This document shows, piece after piece, positions 1 to 7,340 of a DNA stretch of 19,144 bases. The DNA is from an uncultured Eubacteriales bacterium (GTDB lineage Bacteria; Bacillota; Clostridia; Christensenellales; Aristaeellaceae). Numbering within the stretch: position 1 is the stretch's first letter; each line of letters begins with the position of its first letter. Position numbers and translations under genes: made by a program. Below the pieces are notes generated by a model. It saw only the letters and a list, made by a program, of their open reading frames with translations. It did not search any database and had not been told where the DNA came from. The stretch is from positions 1-19,144 of the forward strand of contig USCR01000032.1 of the NCBI GenBank assembly GCA_900553295.1, given 5' to 3'.

Positions 1-141
1 CAGCTTCTTGATGGTGGGCAGCGCCGCCACAATCCGCTTATCGCTGGTGATCTTACCATCCTGCATGGGAACGTTAAAATCGCAGCGAACCAGAACCCGC
101 TTGCCGGCAACCTGAATGTCATCAATCGTCTTCTTGGCCAT
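1..141 (-). CDS. pgk: Phosphoglycerate kinase, N-terminal part (runs off the window)
   Basis: The 47 visible codons start [20 protein letters not shown] and continue with DFNVP, the classic N-terminal strand and substrate-binding loop of phosphoglycerate kinase. The family transfers phosphate from 1,3-bisphosphoglycerate to ADP in lower glycolysis, in the cytoplasm. The Asp and Asn of DFNVP belong to the 3-phosphoglycerate site. The ATG at 141-139 follows AAAGGAGTG at good spacing, which fixes the start. The gene lies 85 nt downstream of cggR on the same strand, as in glycolytic operons, but without an intervening gap gene. The remaining roughly 350 codons lie beyond position 1, so domain 2 and the nucleotide site cannot be checked. 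Confidence 0.95.
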   Translation of the reverse strand, partial: MAKKTIDDIQVAGKRVLVRCDFNVPMQDGKITSDKRIVAALPTIKKL

Positions 142-191
142 GGTGCACACTCCTTTAATTTCTGTTACTTTTCTGTAAAAATCTATTGCCA

Positions 192-222
192 ACGGCCCGG
201 CGCAATACACGCCGAGGACCGT
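192..222 (-). other. Intercistronic hairpin between cggR and pgk
   Basis: Read on the minus strand, ACGGTCCT-CGGCG pairs with CGCCG-GGCCGT across a 7-nt loop (TGTATTG). That gives about 11 base pairs with two bulged T residues. It begins 5 nt after the cggR stop codon. A U-run (positions 181-177) appears only about 11 nt after the stem, so this is not a canonical intrinsic terminator. A role in mRNA processing or stability between the regulator and the enzyme gene is inference. Confidence 0.5.
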
Positions 223-226
223 GCAA

Positions 227-1261
227 TCAACTGGAGGAATTCATCAGGCGCAGCATCTCCTGGGCGGCCCCCTCATCGGTAACAAGCATGGTGTGCCTGT
301 ACCGCTTTAGCACTGCCAGCATTGCCTGCGCTTTCCGGCGGCCTGCGGCCACCGCCACCATCTGGCATGTGGGCGACAGATGTGCCAGATCCACCCCTAC
401 GCTGGATGCAGAATACAGACATTCTCCTGCAGCGTCAAAATAGTAGCCAAAGGCCTCGGCCACTGCGCCCTTATCCAGCAGCTGCCTGAGCTGGGGCATG
501 GACATCTGACGGTTACGGGCCATATCGTCCGTACGGCCAATCCCGTGCAGCAGCACGTCCGCACGCTGGAGCAGCTCCAGCGCTTCCTTGATTTCCGGCA
601 GCTTGCACATCTCCTGCATGGCGGCCGCGTCCATATGATCCGGCAAATGCATCAGCCGATGGTGCCCGCCAATCTTGCGTGCGATCTCCGCCGCGAGGGT
701 ATTGGCCTGGGTCTCCACGGCGCGTCCCATGCCGCCCCGTGCAGGGACTACCATAACATTCATGGGCGTTGGAGACGACATAAAATGCGCCACCTGCGCC
801 ATGGTCGCACCGCCGGTCACCGCCAGCGTACTGCCGCTTTGCAAGAGGGAGCGTACCCGCTGCGCCGCAATGCGGCCTACATCCTGGAGCACCCGGGCAT
901 CCTGGTCAAAGTCACCTGCCGCCACACACACACGATTGATATGCAGCGCGGACGCCAGCTGCGTCTCCAAGGCGGTCAATCCCCGCATGGCCCGGCTAAA
1001 CTCCCGGGCGCTGGGCAATATGCTCTCCGCCTTGGGCGTCAGCGTCATGCCTGCCGCGTCCAGATGAATGAAGCCCTCTTCCTTCAAGAAAGCGGCCACT
1101 GAACGGATCTCCCGCTCCGGGAGGTTAAGCCTGGCCGCCAGCTGACGCCTTCCCACTGGGGACAGTGCAGCAATCCGCTCCAGCACCAGGGCCCGGCGCG
1201 CCATCTCTGCAGCAAGATCCGGGCCGAGCTGCCGCATCAGTCCCAGGAAATCCTCCTGCAT
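227..1261 (-). CDS. cggR: CggR-like central glycolytic genes regulator (SorC/DeoR family)
   Basis: This 344-residue protein has the size and layout of CggR, a repressor of lower-glycolysis genes in Firmicutes that is relieved by fructose-1,6-bisphosphate. Residues 1-80 form a winged-helix DNA-binding domain ([19 protein letters not shown]). The rest is a sugar-phosphate-binding SorC domain with the segment [18 protein letters not shown] followed by LMHLPDHMD, closely resembling CggR. The ATG at 1261 is preceded by GGGGAGGAGG. A TTGCGG-17-TAAAAT promoter lies at 1321-1349, with a possible CggR operator just downstream, so autoregulation is likely. It is followed by pgk, whereas the textbook order is cggR-gapA-pgk. 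I am confident of the family; the FBP effector is inferred from it. Confidence 0.92.
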   Translation of the reverse strand: MQEDFLGLMRQLGPDLAAEMARRALVLERIAALSPVGRRQLAARLNLPEREIRSVAAFLKEEGFIHLDAAGMTLTPKAESILPSAREFSRAMRGLTALETQLASALHINRVCVAAGDFDQDARVLQDVGRIAAQRVRSLLQSGSTLAVTGGATMAQVAHFMSSPTPMNVMVVPARGGMGRAVETQANTLAAEIARKIGGHHRLMHLPDHMDAAAMQEMCKLPEIKEALELLQRADVLLHGIGRTDDMARNRQMSMPQLRQLLDKGAVAEAFGYYFDAAGECLYSASSVGVDLAHLSPTCQMVAVAAGRRKAQAMLAVLKRYRHTMLVTDEGAAQEMLRLMNSSS

Positions 1262-1281
1262 GCACTGCCTCCTCCCCTGTG

Positions 1282-1317
1282 GGCCGTCAACCGCCCCACT
1301 GGTCCATTTACGTCCCG
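1282..1317 (-). promoter_or_regulatory. Possible CggR operator
   Basis: On the minus strand, immediately after the cggR -10 box, the sequence fits CGGGAC-N6-GGAC-N4-GGGGCG-N6-GGCC. The B. subtilis CggR operator, as I recall it, is CGGGAC-N6-TGTC-N4-CGGGAC-N6-TGTC. The spacing is identical and the first CGGGAC is exact, but the other blocks are degenerate. Its position over the transcription start suits autorepression. Confidence 0.4.
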
Positions 1318-1320
1318 ATT

Positions 1321-1349
1321 ATTTTACCATATTCAAGCAGGTTCCGCAA
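1321..1349 (-). promoter_or_regulatory. Sigma-A-type promoter of cggR
   Basis: The minus strand reads TTGCGG, a 17-nt spacer ending in TATGG, then TAAAAT. This is a good -35/-10 pair about 60 nt upstream of the cggR start codon. It is the only clear sigma-A promoter in this intergenic region on that strand. Confidence 0.7.
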
Positions 1350-1434
1350 GACCCGTAACCGTGTTTGTGAAATTTCTGCTTTTCGGGTGTAGTTCCTGGA
1401 ACCACCGCATAGGATGGTGCAGGGAGGTAGGAAC

Positions 1435-1692
1435 ATGGTACAGGTCAATTTGCGGCTCATGCTCCTTCTGGCGGCCATAGGCGCCGCTCTTTACGTGCTC
1501 AGCAGGTTCTATCGTCCAAACACTTGGGCGGCCCGCACCCTGGAAAGGCTGCTTTTGGGGCTTGCGCTGCTGCTTTGCTGGAACGGCGTATTTTCCGTGC
1601 AGCATTTGGGCGTCAACCTGCTTTCCATGTATACAGCAGGCGCACTGGGGCTACCAGGGGCATGCCTGCTGCTGGTGCTCCGCCTGCTTTAG
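1435..1692 (+). CDS. bofA: BofA-family sporulation protein (pro-sigma-K processing inhibitor)
   Basis: This small 85-residue membrane protein has the C-terminal BofA signature: LLLGLALLLCWN, then HLGVNLLSMYTAGALGLPG and a final hydrophobic stretch. In Bacillus, BofA sits in the outer forespore membrane with SpoIVFA and holds the protease SpoIVFB inactive until the sigma-K checkpoint is passed. Hydrophobic segments cover about residues 6-24, 37-55 and 65-85. The ATG at 1435 is chosen over the ATG at 1414 because AGGGAGG sits 7 nt before it. A CATANNNT element (CATAGGAT, 1408-1415) resembles a sigma-E/sigma-K -10 box, but I see no convincing -35. The gene is alone on its strand, between cggR and thiI rather than near recR as in Bacillus. 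Its TAG overlaps the thiI stop codon. Confidence 0.85.
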   Translation: MVQVNLRLMLLLAAIGAALYVLSRFYRPNTWAARTLERLLLGLALLLCWNGVFSVQHLGVNLLSMYTAGALGLPGACLLLVLRLL

Positions 1693-2834
1693 ACGGAAAC
1701 GACCTCGGTATTTTCCACTGCTTCGTCCAGCAGCGTTTCCAGATCCAGGCGGCTCTCTCCCAGGTTAATCTTTTCCATTTTGGGATGCGTTGCCGGATGC
1801 CGGGGCGTAAAGACGGTGCAGCAATCCTCATAGGGCAGGGAGGATGTTTCAAAGGTGCCGATTTTTCGCGCCACTTCAATGATCTCCTCCTTATCTGACC
1901 CGATGAGCGGACGGAATACGGGCATGGATACCACGCTGTCCGTCACGTTCAGCGCCTCCATGGTCTGGCTGGCCACCTGGCCGATGCTTTCACCGGTAAT
2001 CAGCGCCATGCTCTCTGTTTTGCGGGCAATGCGCTCGGCAATACGCATCATGCACCGGCGCATAATGAGCGTGGTATATTCCTCGGGGCACTTCTCGTGA
2101 ATCTCCATCTGAATGCGCGTGAAGGGGACGATATGCACCCGAATGCCACAGCAGCTTTCAGAGAGAATTCGCGCCAGATCCAGCACCTTTTCCTTGGCGC
2201 GGTCGCTGGTGTAGGGGTAGCTGTGGAAATGCACCGCGTTGATCTTCACGCCACGCTTGGCAATCATCCACCCTGCCACAGGGCTGTCAATGCCGCCAGA
2301 GAGCAGCAGCGTGGCACGCCCGTTTGTACCCACAGGCATACCGCCCACCGCGGGAACCACCCGTACATACAGGTACGCCTTATCTCGGATTTCCACGTTC
2401 AGCCTGTGCTGCGGTTCATGCACGTCCACGCGAAGGTCGGGGTGATGTTCCAGAATATAGCCGCCCACTGCCCGGTTGATCTCTCCGCTGTCCATGGGAT
2501 AGCGTTTATCGCTGCGGCGGGCATAAACCTTGAAGGTACCCGTCAGTCCCGCCATCATGGCACTGGCCTGGGCACAGATGGCCGCAAAGTCATCCTTTTC
2601 CATTTCCACGGCAGGGCATACGCTGTGTACGCCAAACACCTTGGTCACCCGACGGATGCATTCCTCCTGGTCCGTATAGTCACTGACGAACACCCGGCTG
2701 TCATGGAGCCATACCTGGCCCTCCACCGCCTGCACCGCATAGCGGATTTTCTTCACCAGTTCCTTCATGAAATACGGGCGATTCAGCCCCTTCAAAAAAA
2801 TCTCGCCAAAGCGTACCAGCAGCAGTTCCCGCAT
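1689..2834 (-). CDS. thiI: tRNA 4-thiouridine synthase ThiI, form without rhodanese domain
   Basis: ThiI adenylates U8 of tRNA and inserts sulfur to give 4-thiouridine; in some bacteria it also serves thiamine thiazole synthesis. This 381-residue protein has an N-terminal ferredoxin-like plus THUMP region (about 1-165) and a PP-loop ATPase domain with LLLSGGIDSPVAGWM (SGGIDS at 179-184). It ends near the conserved PYEDCC / FTPRHPATHP segment and lacks the C-terminal rhodanese domain of the roughly 480-residue E. coli form. The ATG at 2834 is preferred because AAAGGAAGGG precedes it; an upstream in-frame ATG at 2864 lies inside the desulfurase gene. The cysteine desulfurase ends 16 nt upstream and is the likely sulfur donor. 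The stop codon overlaps that of convergent bofA, with no obvious terminator. Confidence 0.95.
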   Translation of the reverse strand: MRELLLVRFGEIFLKGLNRPYFMKELVKKIRYAVQAVEGQVWLHDSRVFVSDYTDQEECIRRVTKVFGVHSVCPAVEMEKDDFAAICAQASAMMAGLTGTFKVYARRSDKRYPMDSGEINRAVGGYILEHHPDLRVDVHEPQHRLNVEIRDKAYLYVRVVPAVGGMPVGTNGRATLLLSGGIDSPVAGWMIAKRGVKINAVHFHSYPYTSDRAKEKVLDLARILSESCCGIRVHIVPFTRIQMEIHEKCPEEYTTLIMRRCMMRIAERIARKTESMALITGESIGQVASQTMEALNVTDSVVSMPVFRPLIGSDKEEIIEVARKIGTFETSSLPYEDCCTVFTPRHPATHPKMEKINLGESRLDLETLLDEAVENTEVVSV

Positions 2835-2850
2835 GCTTTCCCTTCCTTTC

Positions 2851-4002
2851 TTACCGTCGGACAAACCGGCTCAGCAGCGTCCAGTGCGCCGCCAGGCGAT
2901 CCGCGGTATACGTCATTTGCTCCTTGGTGAGCCCCGGACAAAGGCTGAAGCGCAGTGCGCTGTCAATGCGGTCCGTGGGCAGGCCCATGGCGGTCAATAC
3001 GCCCGAGAGCTTCTGTTTCCGGCTGGCGCAGGCCGAGCCGCTGGACACATAAATGCCGTCCCCCTCCAGGGCAAAAAGCATGGTCTGGCTTCGCACCGGC
3101 GGGAAGGACACGTTCAAAATGTGCGGCGCGCAGGCAGGGTCATCCATGGCGGGGCCGTTGAGGCATGCGCCTGGAATCCGCTGCTGGATAAGCGTCCAGA
3201 GCAGCCGCTTGTTCGCCATCATCTCCGCAGGCGCTCCCTGCGGATAGGCACGCACTGCCTCTCCCATGCCCAGGATGCCAGGGGTGTTCTCCGTGCCGGA
3301 GCGCAGGCCTTCCTCCTGCCCGCCGCCATACAGCAGCGGCGAGACGCGGAAATCCTTGTGAAAAATAAGCCCGCCAATCCCCTTGGGACCGTGAATCTTA
3401 TGGGCGCTGAAGGCGTAGGACTGAATCCGCAGCCCCCGAAAATCCAAGGGCACGCGCAGAAATCCCTGTACCCCATCCACATGGATGGCTGCCTGCGGAC
3501 AGCGCCCGTCGCGCAGGCGAACAATCTCCTCCAGGGGCTGTATGGCGCCGGATTCGTTGTTCACCTGCATGCAGCAGATCATGCGTACGTTTTCATCCAG
3601 GTGCGCCGCAAGCCAGTCCAGGTCCGCAGTGCCTTGCCGCGTGACCGGAATTTCCTCCACCCGATGTCCCAGGCGGCGGATCTCCTCTTCGCAGGCCAAT
3701 ACCGCGGGATGCTCCACGCACAGGATCAGCACACGGCCGGGTTGCTTGACCGTGCGCAAATGGCCAATGATGGCCAGATTATCGGCTTCCGTGCCTCCAG
3801 AGGTGAAAACCATGCGGTGGCCCTGGGCGTTAACCGCTTTCAGGCAGTCTGTGCGCACGGCCGTTACGCGCTTTTCCGCCTCCATGGCAGGCTTATAGAG
3901 TGCGGAGGGATTATACCACCCCGTTTCCATGGCTTCACGCATAACAGCGACCACCCGCGGAAAAGGCTGGGTGGTCGCGCTGTTGTCCAGATAAACTTGC
4001 AT
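2851..4002 (-). CDS. Cysteine desulfurase (NifS/IscS-like), likely ThiI partner
   Basis: This is a PLP enzyme that takes sulfur from L-cysteine as a protein persulfide. The 383 residues begin MQVYLDNSATTQPFP, a fold-type-I desulfurase start. SAHKIHGPKGIGGL carries the PLP lysine (K202), and SSGSACASRKQKLSGVL carries the catalytic cysteine (C325). HVDGVQ (175-179) has the cofactor-contacting Asp. ATG 4002 is chosen because AGGAG lies 7 nt upstream; an earlier ATG at 4026 would overlap the preceding gene. The stop is 16 nt before thiI, an arrangement like the NifZ-ThiI pair of Bacillus, where the desulfurase feeds a ThiI lacking rhodanese. There is no iscU-like scaffold nearby, so tRNA thiolation is a better guess than iron-sulfur assembly. 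Confidence 0.93.
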   Translation of the reverse strand: MQVYLDNSATTQPFPRVVAVMREAMETGWYNPSALYKPAMEAEKRVTAVRTDCLKAVNAQGHRMVFTSGGTEADNLAIIGHLRTVKQPGRVLILCVEHPAVLACEEEIRRLGHRVEEIPVTRQGTADLDWLAAHLDENVRMICCMQVNNESGAIQPLEEIVRLRDGRCPQAAIHVDGVQGFLRVPLDFRGLRIQSYAFSAHKIHGPKGIGGLIFHKDFRVSPLLYGGGQEEGLRSGTENTPGILGMGEAVRAYPQGAPAEMMANKRLLWTLIQQRIPGACLNGPAMDDPACAPHILNVSFPPVRSQTMLFALEGDGIYVSSGSACASRKQKLSGVLTAMGLPTDRIDSALRFSLCPGLTKEQMTYTADRLAAHWTLLSRFVRR

Positions 4003-4006
4003 TGCT

Positions 4007-4537
4007 TTACTCCTGATAAGCGCCATGCGGCAGATATTGCTTGATATAGCTTACCATTTCCTCGCTGGGTTCCAGAATAATGATACGCTTATTATTCTCC
4101 TTTTGAAAATAGAAGAAATACAGCTCGCTTCCACGGTTGAGGAACCAATTGTTTTTCTTCACGTCCGGCATGGTAATATAGCGCTGAAAAGACTTGCCGT
4201 TCACCGGGCCAAAGGCTTCCACGTTACGCACCTTCAGGCTGCCCAGGCTCTTGCGCTTCTGATTGTTGAACACCATGGCAAAGTCCAGATCGCCATTGGT
4301 AAAGGTGTATTCATATTCCGTGCGCAGGCGGTCCCGGAACAGGAACAGCGCCACCGCAATGCCGGCATTGAGCAGCACGATAATCAGCGCAGGCACAGAG
4401 AACGCGTAGAAAAGCATTTGCAGCATCATCACCGCATACAGCGCAGTAAGGATCATCACCACCATGGACAGCACAAAAAGGATTTCATTCACTGTACGGT
4501 TTTTCTTGACCACGATTTCTTCCAGAAAACGATCCAT
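4007..4537 (-). CDS. Small membrane protein of unknown function (possibly DUF6106)
   Basis: This 176-residue protein has a short polar N-terminus (MDRFLEEIVVKKNRT), two adjacent transmembrane segments (about 17-43 and 48-66), and a soluble C-terminal domain of about 105 residues. The soluble part is rich in beta-strand patterns, for example EYEYTFTNGDLDFAMVF and ELYFFYFQKENNKR, and recalls small membrane-anchored PH-like domains. It resembles clostridial proteins listed as DUF6106, from memory and unverified. No catalytic motif is visible. GGAGGG precedes the ATG at 4537. It sits 27 nt after the PAP2-like gene and 4 nt before the desulfurase start, so it is co-transcribed with both. No function can be assigned. 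Confidence 0.8.
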   Translation of the reverse strand: MDRFLEEIVVKKNRTVNEILFVLSMVVMILTALYAVMMLQMLFYAFSVPALIIVLLNAGIAVALFLFRDRLRTEYEYTFTNGDLDFAMVFNNQKRKSLGSLKVRNVEAFGPVNGKSFQRYITMPDVKKNNWFLNRGSELYFFYFQKENNKRIIILEPSEEMVSYIKQYLPHGAYQE

Positions 4538-4564
4538 AGATTACACCCTCCACTTTCATCGGTA

Positions 4565-5017
4565 TTACCAGATGAGAAAACCAGCCGTAGTCGCTATGCC
4601 GATAATCACCCCGCCCAATACCTCCAGGGGCGTATGGCCAATCAGCTCCTTCAGGTCGTCGTCAGAAATGGGCTTGCCATTGACAAAAACATTTCTGAGA
4701 ATCGCGTTGATTACCTGCGCCTGGGTTCCCGTTTCCCGCCGCACGCCCATGGCGTCGTACATCACGATAGCCGCCAGGGTAAAAGCAATGGCAAACGCCA
4801 CGGACTGGAACCCCGCGTCAAACCCGGTCATCAGCGTCAACGCCACCACAAAGGATGTATGCGAGGACGGCATGCCACCTGAGCCGAAAAAGCGCCGCCA
4901 GTTCAGCTCCTTTTCCACCAGCAGGTAGGTGGGAATCTTCAACACCTGCGCAATGAACCAGGATACCAACGAACAGATCAGCACTTCATTTTGCAATAGC
5001 TCTGACAGGTTGTGCAA
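4565..5017 (-). CDS. Divergent PAP2-family membrane protein (DUF212 / YuiD-like)
   Basis: This 150-residue protein with about four hydrophobic segments carries the hallmarks of the divergent PAP2 family: GGMPSSHTS (48-55), DAMGVRRETG (88-97) and IGHTPLEVLGG (127-136). These correspond to degenerate acid-phosphatase motifs with histidines and arginines retained. Related PAP2 enzymes hydrolyse lipid phosphates or pyrophosphates at the membrane; activity of this branch is not established. The start is a TTG at 5017, supported by AGGAGG 7 nt upstream. It follows ispA by 34 nt, in the place where dxs often stands in Bacillus. A role on prenyl phosphates is tempting but only inferred from position. 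Confidence 0.88.
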   Translation of the reverse strand: MHNLSELLQNEVLICSLVSWFIAQVLKIPTYLLVEKELNWRRFFGSGGMPSSHTSFVVALTLMTGFDAGFQSVAFAIAFTLAAIVMYDAMGVRRETGTQAQVINAILRNVFVNGKPISDDDLKELIGHTPLEVLGGVIIGIATTAGFLIW

Positions 5018-5051
5018 TCTCTTCCCTCCTCCACCATGCGTATCCTGCGCC

Positions 5052-5924
5052 TTATTGTACCCTTGTCAGGGTACTTTGCGCAAGGGCTTTGAGAAAATTC
5101 CCTTGATCGCCGAACATATGCAGCGCCGCCATAGCCTTGTGTATGTGATCCGCGGCGTCCTGCCGTGTACGCTCCACACCCACGCAGGCAGGCCACGTCA
5201 GTTTTCCCTGTGCCGCGTCCATGCCGGTATTTTTCCCCAACTGGGCCGGGTCCCCTTCCAGATCCAGCAAATCATCCACCATTTGAAAGGCAATACCCAG
5301 ATGAAAGCCATACTCACGCCCCGCCGCCAATGCCGCATCGCTCGCCCCGGCCAGCGTCAGTCCGGCCTCCAGGGGCGCGGTAAGCAGGTCGGCAGTCTTG
5401 TGCGCATGGATGTAGCTTACCTTTTCCAGGGACGGCGCCGTACCTTCCAGGGTGACATCCAGGGTTTGTCCGGCAATCATGCCGGTCACACCGGCCCGCC
5501 GGGCGATGATCTCCGCCGCACGGAGCCCCGCCAGGCTCCCCGCGGACGCAGCCTCCCGCAGCATGAGTTCAAAGGCGGCATTCAGCAGCCCGTCTCCCGC
5601 CAGGATCGCCACCGCTTCCCCAAAGCGCACATGGTTGGTGGGCTTGCCCCGGCGCAGGGTATCGTTATCCATGGCCGGCAAATCGTCGTGAATCAGGCTA
5701 TAGGTATGAATCATTTCCAGGGCGCAGGCATAGGGCAGCGCAGGGGTTATATCCTCCTGCAGCAGACCATAGGCAGCCAGCAGCAGCACAGGCCGCAGCC
5801 GCTTGCCTCCCGCTTCCAGGGAATAAAGCATAGATTCGCGCAGCGTAGCAGGGATTTCCCCCAAGCTATCCACGTAGGCAGACAAGTGCTCGTTGACCAT
5901 CCGTTCCAGGATTTCGTACGTCAT
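5052..5924 (-). CDS. ispA: Farnesyl diphosphate synthase (polyprenyl synthetase)
   Basis: This 290-residue all-alpha prenyltransferase condenses dimethylallyl or geranyl diphosphate with isopentenyl diphosphate, feeding quinone, undecaprenyl and other isoprenoid pathways. AGGKRLRP (38-45) binds diphosphate. The first Asp-rich motif is DDLPAMD (80-86), with the two-residue insert typical of bacterial FPP synthases, followed by RRGKPTNH. The second is FQMVDDLLD with the downstream GK. Length is standard for IspA. The ATG at 5924 shares the ATGA overlap with the xseB stop, so translation is probably coupled. The xseA-xseB-ispA order is conserved in Firmicutes. Product chain length cannot be fixed from sequence alone. 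Confidence 0.95.
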   Translation of the reverse strand: MTYEILERMVNEHLSAYVDSLGEIPATLRESMLYSLEAGGKRLRPVLLLAAYGLLQEDITPALPYACALEMIHTYSLIHDDLPAMDNDTLRRGKPTNHVRFGEAVAILAGDGLLNAAFELMLREAASAGSLAGLRAAEIIARRAGVTGMIAGQTLDVTLEGTAPSLEKVSYIHAHKTADLLTAPLEAGLTLAGASDAALAAGREYGFHLGIAFQMVDDLLDLEGDPAQLGKNTGMDAAQGKLTWPACVGVERTRQDAADHIHKAMAALHMFGDQGNFLKALAQSTLTRVQ

Positions 5925-6136
5925 GTTTCCTCCTCGGGGATGTTTTCTCCCCCCAGTACGGTCATGCGCTGCTTCATGCCTGCCAGCTCTTTTTCCATGC
6001 CCGCAATGAGCTTCAGCCCAGCCTCATAGTCTTTTAGCGCTTCCTCAATGGGCTGCCCACCGGCTTCCATGCGCTCCAGGACAGCTTCCACCTGGGCCAG
6101 TTCTTCCTCAAAGGTTGCCTTCTTTTTGGCCGCCAT
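5921..6136 (-). CDS. xseB: Exodeoxyribonuclease VII small subunit
   Basis: This 71-residue helical protein has the XseB core: [20 protein letters not shown], then PIEEALKDYEAGLKL. It forms the multimeric small-subunit part of exonuclease VII, which degrades single-stranded DNA. The ATG at 6136 ([13 protein letters not shown]) is chosen over the upstream in-frame ATGs at 6178 and 6175 because homology begins there and GGGAGAAGGA precedes it. It overlaps the 3' end of xseA by 29 nt and ispA by 4 nt. Both junctions suggest translational coupling. Confidence 0.93.
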   Translation of the reverse strand: MAAKKKATFEEELAQVEAVLERMEAGGQPIEEALKDYEAGLKLIAGMEKELAGMKQRMTVLGGENIPEEET

Positions 6137-7340
6137 GTTCCTTCTCCCTTTCCACGCGCACGCCGACCGCGCCATCATAAAAGCGTAGGGTCAGCGACTG
6201 CGCCTTGCTTGCCGCCTGTGCGGAGGTCACGGGCGAGCGTCCGCGCATCACCAGCGCGTAGCCACGTCCCAGCACCGCCATGGGTCCCAGGGCTTCCAGT
6301 TTTGCCTTTTGCCGCGCCACATCCGCAGCGGCTTCATCCATGCGCCGGAGCATAGCGGTACGAATACCGGCCTTCAGCGTTGCCAGGGCATGCTCCTGCG
6401 CCGCCAGGCGCTGCACGGGATGGCACGCCGTTAGGCGCGTGCGTAAGGTACCCAATAGCTGTTGCCGCAGCAGTACCTGCTGCAAGAAAAGCTGCCCCAA
6501 CTGGCGCCGCAACGCCTCCAACCGTGCCAGAAGCTCCGCCCTGTCCTGCACCGCCAGTTCCGCCGCCATGGAGGGCGTAGCCGCCCGGGCATCCGCCGCG
6601 AAGTCCGCCAAAGTAACGTCTGTTTCATGGCCCACCGCGGAAATCACCGGCACGGGACTTTCCGCAATGGCGCGCACCACGCATTCCTCGTTAAATGCCC
6701 ACAGATCCTCCAGGGAGCCGCCGCCGCGCCCGGTGATGATTACATCAATGCCCGGCAGTTTTCCCGCCTGACGGATTGCCGCGGCGATTTCCTCCGCCGC
6801 GCCATCCCCTTGTACCCGAACAGGCAGCAGCGTCAGCGGAATGGCGGGATTGCGCCTGGCGGACACCGTGCGTATATCGTGCAACACCGCTCCGGTGGGC
6901 GAAGTAACAATGGCAATCCCTCGGGGCACAAGAGGCAAAGGCCGCTTTTTCCCGGCATCAAACAAGCCTTCGCGGGCTAAACGTGCCTTGCGTTCCTCAA
7001 ACTGCGCGTAAAGCGAACCCAAACCGTCCGGGCGCATGGCCTGCACATAGAGCTGGTAGGCGCCCCCTTGTACATACAGGCTTACGCTGCCGGATACAAT
7101 TACCGCCATGCCGTCCGCGGGGCGGAGGGAAACGCCCATGTTGTACTGGCGGAACATCACGCAGTTAATCCGGCTCTGCGCGTCCTTCAAGGTAAAGTAC
7201 CAGTGGCCGGAGCTATGCCGTTTGAAATTGCTGATTTCTCCCCGCAGGCGCAGGCCCTGCAGCATGGGGTCGGCCGCCAGGGAACGGCGCACATACTCGT
7301 TCAGGTCGCTTACGGAGAGGACCCAGTCCTGTTCCATCAT
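6108..7340 (-). CDS. xseA: Exodeoxyribonuclease VII large subunit
   Basis: This 410-residue catalytic subunit of the ATP-independent single-strand exonuclease VII begins with an OB-fold ([19 protein letters not shown], then [20 protein letters not shown]). The central catalytic domain contains [35 protein letters not shown] and [20 protein letters not shown] long helical C-terminal region follows and ends in [15 protein letters not shown]. It is somewhat shorter than the roughly 450 residues of E. coli or Bacillus XseA, mainly in the coiled-coil part. The ATG at 7340 sits in an ATGA overlap with folD. The next codon is also ATG, so the exact start may shift by one residue. Confidence 0.96.
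   Translation of the reverse strand: MMEQDWVLSVSDLNEYVRRSLAADPMLQGLRLRGEISNFKRHSSGHWYFTLKDAQSRINCVMFRQYNMGVSLRPADGMAVIVSGSVSLYVQGGAYQLYVQAMRPDGLGSLYAQFEERKARLAREGLFDAGKKRPLPLVPRGIAIVTSPTGAVLHDIRTVSARRNPAIPLTLLPVRVQGDGAAEEIAAAIRQAGKLPGIDVIITGRGGGSLEDLWAFNEECVVRAIAESPVPVISAVGHETDVTLADFAADARAATPSMAAELAVQDRAELLARLEALRRQLGQLFLQQVLLRQQLLGTLRTRLTACHPVQRLAAQEHALATLKAGIRTAMLRRMDEAAADVARQKAKLEALGPMAVLGRGYALVMRGRSPVTSAQAASKAQSLTLRFYDGAVGVRVEREKEHGGQKEGNL

Noticed and set aside
192..222. Terminator between cggR and pgk
   Set aside because: The stem has two bulges and the U-run begins about 11 nt away, too far for an intrinsic terminator. It is reported only as a hairpin.
1408..1415. Sigma-E or sigma-K promoter for bofA
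   Set aside because: CATAGGAT fits the -10 pattern CATANNNT, but no acceptable -35 stands at the right distance, so it is mentioned only under bofA.
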